A stretch of 64,000 nucleotides of DNA from Macquaria australasica (Eukaryota > Chordata > Actinopteri > Centrarchiformes > Percichthyidae), in NCBI GenBank assembly GCA_005408345.1, contig SEMN01000046.1:1585501-1649500 (forward strand), read 5' to 3'. Below, in pieces: positions 56,035 through 64,000 of the stretch. Both the position numbers and the translations under genes were made by a program. The notes beneath the pieces were generated by a model that saw nothing but the letters and a program-made list of their open reading frames with translations, had not been told where the DNA came from and ran no database searches. The stretch's first letter is position 1; every line of letters begins with the position of its first letter.

Positions 56035-59000
56035 GTATGTAACAAAAGCACCACAGCAACATGTCAGAGTGTAGCAGAATACATTCCTGTAGAAGGTGCT
56101 CTGGTCAAACCCACACACTCTCCCCTTGTGCAACATAAAGTCCAAGGTGTTGTGATTCCCTTGATCAGTGCTGTAACTGACAAATTGATATGACTGTTTG
56201 TCTCCAGGTAATGACCAACTGAAGAAAAAAGTCCTGGAGGCAGGGGCAGGGCGCAACAGTCGGCCACAGAAAGGACAGCATGTAAAGATAAATCTTAACA
56301 CATACCTGAAGGAGGGGACACTTGTAGAAGAGCAGCCTGGCCTCTCTTTCACTCTTGGAGATGGAGATGTATTCCAGGTAACAATTTGAGATACTTCTCA
56401 AATGGGAAAGACTATATGGAGAGATTTCACTCATCAGTCTCACATCAGGTTGTGCATAATTTGCTTTATGCTACTGACAGCAGTTTGTGTTACGTTGTGC
56501 ATACATATCTTACTGCAATGAGATTGTTCTCCTTTTCAGGCTCTGGATCTCACAGTGCAGCTCATGGAAATGGGAGAGAAGGCCCTCATCCAGACTGATG
56601 CAAAATATGCATACGGTGCCCGGGGGAGGTAGGGACATGTTTTAATCTAATGGCTAAAGGCCGTATAAACTGCAAGTTTCATGTAAACAAAAAAATTACA
56701 ATCGCACTAAAGCTGCAATTTAAAACTTAATCTTACCTTTAATTTTACTATTAATTCCCAAACAGATGTATATTCCCATTTTTTAATTTTAACAAAACTT
56801 TTTGCTCTACAAGCTCTGTGCTGGGCTTCTTAGATGCTCTGAACCCTTGTGTGACGGTTGAAATTCCTTGTGTGTAATCTAGTGATTGATGCTTCCTTAT
56901 TTCCTCAACTACTGAACTTGACTGTGTTTCTTCATCTTTCCAGTCTTGAACCTGAGGTCCCCCCCAATGCTGAGTTGTCACTAGAAGTGGAACTGCTGGA
57001 AGCTACTGATGCCCCAGACCTGGAGCTGCTGGCCCCTGCAGAAAAGATTGCCCTGGCCAGCCATAAGAGAGAGCGAGGCAACGTTCATTATCAGCGTGGG
57101 GACTATGCTTTCGCTGTCAACTCATACAGCATTGCCCTGCAGATAACAGAGTCTAGTTCTAAAGGTGAGATACCGGCCAGGGAGTAAGGACTCAGTGAAA
57201 AGTTTATTACAGTAGAGGTTTCTAACAGGTGGGGTAGCATGGCACTCAAAGAGTTTTAGATTTACCCCCAAAACAAGAGGGGCCTTCTCCCCGACATGTC
57301 TTACATGATTAGAAAAATCTCACTTGTGGCCCGCCTTAGATGGTGATGGGCAGGGAATAGATTTAACTAATGTTCAGTCATTTTAATGATGCACTTGACA
57401 TAATAATTATTTTATTTAATTTTAAGATTCTGTTTTTGTTACCATTTTTACTGGTATTAAACTTTCCGTTTATGTTATGGTTTCTTTTGCTGCAGTTGAC
57501 ATAAGTCCTGAGGAGGAGAATGAGCTGATGGATGTAAAAGTGAAGTGTTTAAACAACATGGCTGCTTCTCAGCTGAAACTGGACCACTATGATGCAGCAC
57601 TTAAATCTTGTGTGTCAGCACTGGCACACCAGCCAGACAACATAAAAGCACTTTTCCGCATGGGCAAGGTACACGTCGCTCTTGTTCTTTCACTTTCTCT
57701 TAGTCTGTGGTAGATTGTGTTATTAAAAGTATGTTTTTTTTCACTCAAGGTACTAGCCTTGCAAGGTGAATACACAGAAGCCATTCAAACTTTGAGGAAG
57801 GCACTGAAGTTGGAACCAAGCAACAAGGTACTTTTGGCCTCTTCATTTGTTTTTTGATAAAACATGGCTTTTTGTATGGAGAAATGGTAGTTCTTTCTTA
57901 TGGCCGGTAGATGGTGCCATAAGGTAAAACATCAAATCACTTAGTTTGTAGTGCAAGGTCAGGTGGACTGCTGAGTCATCATTTCAGAGGATCTGTTTTC
58001 ATGTTGTTGCTGTAAATAGGTTTGCCCTGCACCCCAGCCATATCTAATACCTAGCCACTGTTCTTGTTCTCCTGCTTATACAGTCGAGTATATGTGGTTC
58101 TTTGGCTACACAAGGCCATTTTGACAGAACTCAGCTCAGTGCGTGGGCTTCTTGGATCAGCTGTGAGCTGCAGCAGCACGGTACTCATGCCCAGAATCCC
58201 CCACTTGAGTCCTACACCAATCTGTCAAACAGCACATGGCCTGGCCACCACTTAAGCTTTTCATCCAACACACGCAGTGTAAACACAATGTACAATTTTA
58301 TTTTGCAATAGTACATCTTAGGTGGATTGCTGTTTTAATGGCCCTGTGTGTGCGAATCTTTTCATATCTGAAGTACAAAGTTTCACGTTGTAGATTGTGT
58401 GTACTGGCAGAGTTGTCAGTACACAGCTGTCAACCTTGTGTATGTTTGCAATGATGTCTACGTGTCAACACACATTTTTAAACTGGTGGGAGATTGGCTG
58501 TTTTAATATTAAAATGGACTTGCCTTTCAGTGCTATAACAATGAAAAGACATCCAAAATAACCTCATGTTCTCACAGCAAGAACAGTGGGTGTGCTTCAG
58601 TGACAATACCAGAATGCTCCCCTTATAATCAGTGAGGCAGTCTTAAACAGGCGCAGGCGTCATGGGGTGACAGGATGACGTGCTATCGCTCTCTTCTCCA
58701 CGAACTGACAGACATGCTGTCTACATATTTTACACCGGTGTCGGCTATTCACGCCCTCTGTCTTCAACTCAAATGGATGAGAGGATTTATTTGTCTGTGG
58801 TTTGTTTGTTTACAGTTCCAGTTTAGACGGCCTCAAACTGTCTCGGCACAGTATTTGGACTCACAGATGCTGTTGGGACAGGATGTTTCGTGTTTGTTTA
58901 GCCTACTTTATCCTTGCCTTTGGGACAAGTCAGTGTTGTGTCATTTTGGTGGGTAGCTGATTGCACAACAGTGGTGCCCTGCACAAATTTTGCTGTAAAT

Positions 59001-60228
59001 GTTACTCTTAGCATTAGATGGGCACGCAAGAATCCTCAGGGTAGAGACTTGTACGCACACTCTCACTGACTCTCCACTTCCGACAAATGTCTTTAAATGT
59101 AGACTGTGCTCCAATATAAAATTGAACATTGCTGTAAACTCTATGTAATGGCGCTGCATCAGTCTTTCTGAAGCGCATTTACAAAGCATAAACATTTTTG
59201 TTGTCTCTGAGAGCAGTGGTTTGCTTAGTCACTCACCAGCTTTATGAGCAGTAAAGTGACTCAGATCTGAGACAGTGTTGGAACAATAACTGAACCCATA
59301 TCCTGGAATTGTGTGGACGTGCAGGCTAATTTTGTGATGCAAGCTTGTGATTTCTTGTAAGACAACAAAGAACGGCAGCAACATTTTTTCCAGTATTTGT
59401 GTTAAACCAATGCTTCCTCTGTCCATCATGTTCATAGAAAAATGATCAGTCGTATTCCTTTTTGAAGCGCCTCGTGATGTCATTTGTCATGCTTTCCAGG
59501 CCAATTGGCGACCACTTGTGTCTGTTGATGTGAGGGTATTGTCATCCTGACGCATTCCCATTAACAAGGAAATTGAGTTGTTATATAGTAGCACGACTTT
59601 GTTTCCCTCATGTTGGGATAGCTGGGTTGGCGGAGTAGAGAGGAGTTTGGATGTTGACCTGGAGCCCTATTTGTCTCCTCTCTTCTGTACAGACTATCCA
59701 CGCAGAGCTCTCCAAGCTGGTGAAGAAGAACTCGGAGCAGAGAGGAGCAGAGCAGGCCATGTATAAGAAGATGCTGGGTAACCCCACTAGTAGCAACAGC
59801 AGTAGTACACAGAAACAGCGGACCAAGTCTTCATGGGTGAGACACTCATTCCCTGAGGAAACAACTGTGTTTAAGTGTTAAAAATCTGGGCTTAGAATAC
59901 AGCTTGAATCTCTGTCCATCATCACATGACACTCATGCACTTTCATTAGTTCTTTTGGAGTGATATGTATGTAATTGTCAAGGAAACCTTTGTGTGGTAA
60001 TAAACAAGGAGCATCAGTTATGTATCAGTATAAGTAACAAGATGAACATCTTGTTTTGAGATTTTCACATGATATGTGTCATGATATTATTCAACCTACT
60101 TGACATCCTTTCTACTCTTTCTGCTCCTTTTATTTCCCCAGGGTCTCAGCTGGAAGTGGCTATTCGGTGCAACTGCGGTAGCCATTGGCGGTGTAGCATT
60201 ATCCGTTGTGATAGCTGCTAGAAATTGA
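55797..60228 (+). CDS. fkbp8: fkbp8 (FKBP38), tail-anchored FKBP/TPR protein, 8 coding exons
   Basis: Joined exons (1200 nt) give 399 residues; human FKBP8 is 412. Domains in order: acidic N-terminus with a DFEVLDE motif (F36-L39); FKBP fold about residues 84-190 (RPQKGQHVKINLNTYLKEGT ... KYAYGARGS); three TPR-type helical pairs about 204-237, 254-289 and 289-322; a basic linker; and a C-terminal membrane anchor WKWLFGATAVAIGGVALSVV followed by IAARN. Family knowledge: FKBP8 sits in the outer mitochondrial and ER membranes, binds Bcl-2/Bcl-xL and Hsp90, and recruits LC3 through its LIR for mitophagy. The usual FKBP active-site Trp is Leu here (VFQALDL), as in human FKBP8. Every junction is GT-AG with matching phase. 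The start is ATG 55797; a better-context in-frame ATG at 55818 would shorten the protein by seven residues. Confidence 0.96.
56208..56377 (+). CDS. fkbp8: fkbp8 exon 3
   Basis: Acceptor tgtctccag. It completes Gly, then NDQLKKKVLEAGAGRNSRPQ and the first half of the FKBP fold, ending FTLGDGDVFQ, then donor gtaaca. Confidence 0.94.
56540..56628 (+). CDS. fkbp8: fkbp8 exon 4
   Basis: Acceptor ccttttcag. It encodes ALDLTVQLMEMGEKALIQTD followed by AKYAYGARG plus two bases, then donor gtaggg. ALDL replaces the GW motif of active FKBPs. Confidence 0.94.
56944..57164 (+). CDS. fkbp8: fkbp8 exon 5
   Basis: Acceptor catctttccag. It completes Ser, then LEPEVPPNAELSLEVELLEA (end of FKBP fold), linker, then the first TPR (ALASHKRERGNVHYQRGDYA...), then donor gtgaga. 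Confidence 0.95.
57496..57668 (+). CDS. fkbp8: fkbp8 exon 6
   Basis: Acceptor ttgctgcag. It completes Val, then DISPEEENELMDVKVKCLNN and the second TPR through HQPDNIKALFRMGK, then donor gtacac. KVKCLNN.AASQLKLDHY and HQPDNIKALFR are diagnostic of FKBP8. Confidence 0.96.
57750..57827 (+). CDS. fkbp8: fkbp8 exon 7
   Basis: Acceptor cactcaag, 26 codons VLALQGEYTEAIQTLRKALK followed by LEPSNK (third TPR), then donor gtactt. Phase 0 on both sides. Confidence 0.95.
57828..59692 (+). other. fkbp8: fkbp8 intron 7
   Basis: The largest fkbp8 intron (1.9 kb), between the third TPR exon and the linker exon. It is single-copy-looking sequence with no microsatellite, no coding and no repeat I can name. 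Confidence 0.8.
59693..59836 (+). CDS. fkbp8: fkbp8 exon 8
   Basis: Acceptor ttctgtacag, 48 codons TIHAELSKLVKKNSEQRGAE ... MYKKMLGNPTSSNSSSTQKQ ... SSW, donor gtgaga. The Ser/Asn-rich linker is where human FKBP8 has a different low-complexity sequence. Confidence 0.95.
60142..60228 (+). CDS. fkbp8: fkbp8 last exon: membrane tail anchor
   Basis: Acceptor atttccccag, then GLSWKWLFGATAVAIGGVAL followed by SVVIAARN and TGA at 60226-60228. A single hydrophobic helix with a short ARN tail is almost identical to human FKBP8, where it targets mitochondria and ER. Confidence 0.96.
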   Translation, partial: GLSWKWLFGATAVAIGGVALSVVIAARN

Positions 60229-60430
60229 ACCAAGCCTGTAGTGATGGCCTGACCAAGCCACTGCAATGTGAGCCTAAACACAGAAGCACATCAGGGCAGT
60301 GCCTTCTGACCTTTGGTCAAAGGGGGTGGAAATGTCAGTCGGTCAGTTGCCTCTTCACTGTCACTCTCCTTTCTCTGCTATGTTTGAGAACTGTATGTGA
60401 CAAATAATAAAACATCAATATTTGCATATG
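60229..60430 (+). other. fkbp8: fkbp8 3' UTR
   Basis: About 200 bases from the stop to just after AATAAA at 60406-60411. A downstream T/G-containing stretch (aatatttgcatatggg) is a weak but acceptable cleavage context. The end is estimated. Confidence 0.6.
60406..60411 (+). terminator. fkbp8: poly(A) signal AATAAA, fkbp8
   Basis: First AATAAA after the stop codon, 178 bases downstream. A further AATAAA-type motif occurs near 60561 (caaaataaaac) and could give a longer UTR. Confidence 0.6.
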
Positions 60431-62220
60431 GGAACTGTATTTCCAAACATAGAAATGTGTAGGTTTATGAATATCTGTCACGTTGCCAGACACTGTTATC
60501 TTTTGCTGCCATTGTTTTTGTCTTTGGTAGTTAATGTTAGAAATTGATTATTTGATCGTCAAAATAAAACATTATTTACCATAGATTCTGATAGGAGCTA
60601 TTTAAAAATATTTTCCCCATTTAAAAATAGCTATTGTGATATGGTCCTATGTCATTCTATAGTTTTAAAGCATCAGACTGTGCAGTTAAATTAATATTTC
60701 CTATCCAAGAGAGAATATGTGATTTCACTTTGTTTTAATTATGGTACTATGTTTCATGTCCACTGGAGTAATGCAGGTGCATTAGGATGGTCCACATGAT
60801 GGCAAGGTACCTGGCTTGTGTGCTAGTTCTCATACCCTTTTTATAGACTCTAATACACTAAGTGACCAGAAAAATAGAAACACCTGTACAGTATAATGCA
60901 ATACAACAGTCACTTTGTGTTGAGACTTTTACTTTAGTTGTTTGTGTGTTGAGTCAGTTCTGTGGTGCGTATTGAGGATGGAGTTTGTTTTGACGTTCTA
61001 CTGAAAGGTGTTCCTAAAATTGTATCCACCTCATTAACATATATGGAGGAGCAAAAATATAAGGAACACCTTACAACATAATGCAGTGAAATAAAACTGC
61101 AGCCTCAAAAAGTACCATGGAATTGAATCAACGCAGACACAGTGACAAACAAAAATAATAACATTTCACAAAGGTGGTTTATACATATACACGACTGTGT
61201 ATTGGATTGCAATTCAATGCTGGGTTTGGTTTCTATATTCTTGGTCGCTTGTGTAAACAAACATTAACGCATCAGGTAAAGTAGATATACTGTACTTTTC
61301 AACTTTTGTTAAATGACGAATTTCTTAATAGAGATGCAGTTAATACCTTTTAAAACAAGGACAAAGAATGGTACACAGTTTTTGAGTTCTATGAATAATG
61401 CTGAAGGGGAGTGTATTTGCATTATCCAATTTCAGTCAATTTTACCTCAGATTTTGATGATTAAGACCAAATGTTGAAGGATGGCCCTTCAAGTACAATG
61501 TTGGGTGTATATCTTGTTTTTCTCCCCTACATTTTTTGCCTGTAAAGTTTTCCTTTAATTATGTTCCTTTTGGGTGTTTATTTATTCCACTGTTTTTGAT
61601 CATTCCTTTCTTACATAATGTGACACCACTGAATCTGTGGCTTTTTCAGAGTAGATGGTAGCCCTACAGAGCCAAAAGTTGCATAAACTCTTTAGCAGTT
61701 GGTGACAAATTAAGTGGTCATAAAAGTTCCTTGCATTCCCTTCATTTGTTAATTTTATAATCATCACAATAAAATGTGTCTGTTGTCAAACTACAGTTTC
61801 CTTTTTGTATACTATCACACTTTATGCCAGTGTGTCTCCCAAGCATCAGTGACACAAGGTATTCAGTGATTTTCAACTATTTCCAGTTCTGGACTGATTT
61901 CATGTAGTGTTCCTGGTCCACCTGTGATTACAGGGTGCTCTGCGACATTTACGCCTTACAAAACTGGCCTTGGAGGATTGAGAAACATCAGTGCTCATCA
62001 GTAATGTCTGTGTAAGACAGATGCATCTTAAAATTCATTCAGTCATATTTGTACAGCAACTGTACTAAAACAACCCTCTTGTTTTTAAGACAACTAAATG
62101 CCTTAAATATTCAGTATTTACAGTTGTCCTGTTTTATTTGTTTACAGCTGGACATTCCCAAGTTTTCTGGATATTCCCAAGCTGGGTTTTTTGTTTTTTG
62201 TTTTTTTGCTGTTTTTTTCC
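60431..62220. other. fkbp8-ell intergenic region
   Basis: AT-rich spacer containing one interspersed repeat (60857-61100). I see no exon; in human ISYNA1 lies on the other side of ELL, so a third gene is not expected here. Confidence 0.6.
60857..61100. mobile_element. percomorph short element (aacacctgtacagtataatgc type)
   Basis: Opens actaagtgaccagaaaaata, then gaaacacctgtacagtataa, middle tactgaaaggtgttcctaaa, and closes acctcattaacatatatgga, then aaggaacaccttacaacata. It is a familiar non-coding fish repeat found near genes, here between fkbp8 and ell. Classification as a DNA-transposon relic is uncertain. Confidence 0.6.
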
Positions 62221-62227
62221 CAGACGT

Positions 62228-62246
62228 TGACGTTTCGTTGACGTAA
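62228..62246 (+). promoter_or_regulatory. paired CRE/ATF-like half-sites upstream of ell
   Basis: TGACGT occurs at 62228-62233 and again at 62239-62244 (TGACGTAA), 11 bases apart and therefore on one helical face, about 435 bases upstream of the ell ATG. Motif match only; CREB/ATF binding is an inference. Confidence 0.35.
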
Positions 62247-62559
62247 TCAGATGACCTATTCGTTTCCCTATTCCTACGCGTTACTGATGTGCAAGCCTAA
62301 ATGCTGTGAGGAACCTTAATCCTGGGAAATATTTTTGTCACCCATTAATAACTATAACATATAATTACAAAACAGAATAGCATAATAAGCATAAATTGAT
62401 TGATTCGGGTATTGTCTACGAATTAGTTTTACATTTAGTAAAAGTCAATGATTAATAGTAGGCTACTAACTACTATAATGATAATGTATCATGTCTATAA
62501 CATTGCGTTATGATGCGTTTGCTGTAGTGTAAATTTAATTTAGTCACATTACACGTGTG

Positions 62560-62676
62560 ACTATATAGGGCTTCATCGCGGCTCGGTGACCGGTCATTGA
62601 ATATTCATTGAAAAGCAACGGGAGTTCTCGCTTTACGACAGAGTGCGTCCGTGCGCGTGGTGGGAACGGTAGCAAG
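62560..62676 (+). promoter_or_regulatory. ell: ell 5' UTR and proximal promoter
   Basis: CpG-rich sequence without an obvious TATA box immediately upstream of the ell start, with context gcaagATGG (A at -3, G at +4). CpG density stays high to about 63100, typical of a vertebrate housekeeping promoter. No transcription start can be placed from sequence alone. Confidence 0.5.
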
Positions 62677-62811
62677 ATGGCGGCGCTGAAAGAGGAGCAG
62701 TGCTACGGACTGTCCTGTGGAAGAGTGAGCAACGGCAGCAACGTCTCCGTCTTTCACGTTAAGCTCACTGACAGCGCGCTGAGGGCGTTTGAGGGCTATC
62801 AGAGCGGCAAG
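62677..62811 (+). CDS. ell: ell exon 1, RNA polymerase II elongation factor ELL (5' part)
   Basis: 45 codons: MAALKEEQCYGLSCGRVSNG, then SNVSVFHVKLTDSALRAFEG and YQSGK, followed by donor gtaaat. Human ELL starts MAALKED..YGLSCGRVS and continues SVFHVKLTDSALRAFE, so this is the N-terminal exon. Family knowledge: ELL raises the catalytic rate of RNA polymerase II by suppressing pausing and works in the super elongation and little elongation complexes in the nucleus. The start is chosen by homology and a strong context; the frame is open further upstream but without an ATG that I can see. ELL rather than ELL2 is favoured by MAALKE and by the fkbp8 neighbour. The rest of the gene lies beyond the window. 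Confidence 0.95.
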
Positions 62812-64000
62812 GTAAATGGCCCTTTTCGGTACTCTGACATTTTGGTTTCTGTCCGGGCGGAGTGAGGTCAGTCCCCGCTCCTGCCTTCATGCTCCGACAC
62901 ACAGCAGGCTGGTTGAGGCTGAGCGGACTAGTTCGGCTCGATTAGTGTCTAGTTTAGCGACCAGCAGCTCCCGACCGACCTGGCAGACGTGGTGTTGGAT
63001 ACTAGGTGGCGGTTCGGCGGTTCGGAGCCAACCCAGACTCGCTCCACGCCGACTGCTGAGCACCGTGCTCGGTCATTTATCAAGCTCGCTGCTCGGACCC
63101 ACTGGATACTGAGCCCGGGTAGTTACTTCATCGTATCAGGGTGTTTGTTTTAGTTGGCGAAACAGTTTTTTTTTTAACTCGGCGTTCTTGATCACTTCCC
63201 TTACCAGAATGTCCACAATGGCCCACAAGAATTGTAACTGAAAACACTGGAGCAACTTCTGTTCTGTAAACGGATGTTTCCAGAAAGTTTGTTGAGCTGT
63301 CAAAAAAGAATCTGGCAAACCTTGCTAGCTAAACTAGCCAGCAGCTGCCCACACATGAAGGTAACAACCACCGTTGGATATAAAAGCCCCGTCATCTCGC
63401 TGACTTTCATTTGTCTCAGTTGTTAACTCAAGGAAAGCGTTGCCTTGGTTGGGTGTCTAATGACAACATGGTGAATTATTTGGAAAAGTACCCAGTATTC
63501 ATGCGAAAGATGGCCACCCCCCACTGCCACTAAAGGCTCATGTTCACTTGACAGCCTTTAGAAGTGCGTCAAAGTTATAAAACAGTAGATTCAATTAATT
63601 TTCTCTGTAGTAGTTTTTAAATGAGAGGTGGAATTCAAGGTTTGATCTCCGAAACGATCTCTGCTGCTGCTGCTGCTTGCTTGGCTTCTTGTGTAGATGA
63701 TGGCCATATAACGTTTCAGCTTCTATAAATATTTGACAGGGAAAACCTGGCAGGCCAGGAGGAAAGGGCCTTATCTCCAGCTTCAGTGGCTGTGCACAGC
63801 AGGGCTGCAGCTGATAAGCAAGAACAATAAAATTGTAACAGGTAATTGGGGGACTACCAGTTGTAGGAAGAGTGTTTATTAAACCAATGTGAGACGTAGA
63901 GGAAATTGTCAATATAATCTCTCAACTCTTTAAGATATTGTAATTATAGCTACAGTAGTTATGTTGGCAAAGAGTTTTTAAAGAAATGTTAAAGGGCCAT
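62812..64000 (+). other. ell: ell intron 1 (partial)
   Basis: Starts with donor gtaaat. The first 300 bases are CpG-rich and belong to the promoter island; the rest is ordinary sequence with a short (CTG)n at about 63661-63677. No further exon was seen before the window ends. Confidence 0.8.

Noticed and set aside
55768..56352. 194-residue minus-strand frame over fkbp8 exons 2-3
   Set aside because: Antisense shadow of real coding exons, with no family match.
62608..62676. In-frame extension upstream of the ell ATG
   Set aside because: The frame is open but starts with TTG, not ATG, and human ELL begins at MAALKE.
1..64000. tRNA, rRNA or known microRNA genes
   Set aside because: I looked for GGTTCGAATCC-type T-arm sequence and long hairpins and found none convincing; a covariance-model scan would settle it.

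Overview
The window is vertebrate genomic DNA, almost certainly from a percomorph teleost. The evidence is three genes with fish/vertebrate protein sequence split into GT-AG exons, very many long (CA/GT)n microsatellites, and several interspersed repeats that I recognise as common in perch-like fish. I see no bacterial, phage or CRISPR content.

All three genes lie on the + strand. (1) ssbp4, a single-stranded-DNA-binding-protein family cofactor of LDB1/LIM-homeodomain complexes, is 5'-truncated. Thirteen coding exons from 32848 to 50996 encode the last 293 residues, and a long 3' UTR runs to about 53.3-54.2 kb. The N-terminal LUFS/LisH-encoding exons were not found in 1-32847, so that stretch reads as one very large intron. 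(2) fkbp8, a tail-anchored FKBP/TPR protein of mitochondria and ER, is complete. It has a probable non-coding exon 1 ending at 55296 and eight coding exons from 55797 to 60228, encoding 399 residues. (3) ell, the RNA polymerase II elongation factor, is represented by its first coding exon (62677-62811), with intron 1 running off the window. The human counterparts cluster on 19p13.11 (SSBP4, ISYNA1, ELL, FKBP8), which supports calling the first gene ssbp4 rather than ssbp2 or ssbp3. No ISYNA1-like coding was seen here.

Layout: 1-32.8 kb is intron rich in microsatellites, pyrimidine/purine tracts and old repeats. 32.8-51.0 kb holds the ssbp4 exons, whose first intron (9.75 kb) contains a degraded L1-like remnant, a nested element pair and the longest (GT)n. 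51-54.2 kb is the ssbp4 3' UTR. 55.1-60.4 kb is fkbp8. 60.4-62.5 kb is intergenic and carries one repeat. 62.5-64 kb is the ell CpG-rich 5' end. Long dinucleotide repeats stop at about 48.4 kb, so the gene-dense right quarter is nearly free of them.

The genes share neighbourhood rather than a pathway: ssbp4 and ell act in nuclear transcription, fkbp8 in organelle membrane chaperoning and mitophagy. I did not find an undescribed biological system. The most noteworthy items are the nested TIR element, a perfect hairpin inside an old repeat, two unnamed repeat pairs, a choice of fkbp8 start codons and paired CRE-like sites upstream of ell. All repeat-family statements rest on recall and comparison by eye, not on database searches.
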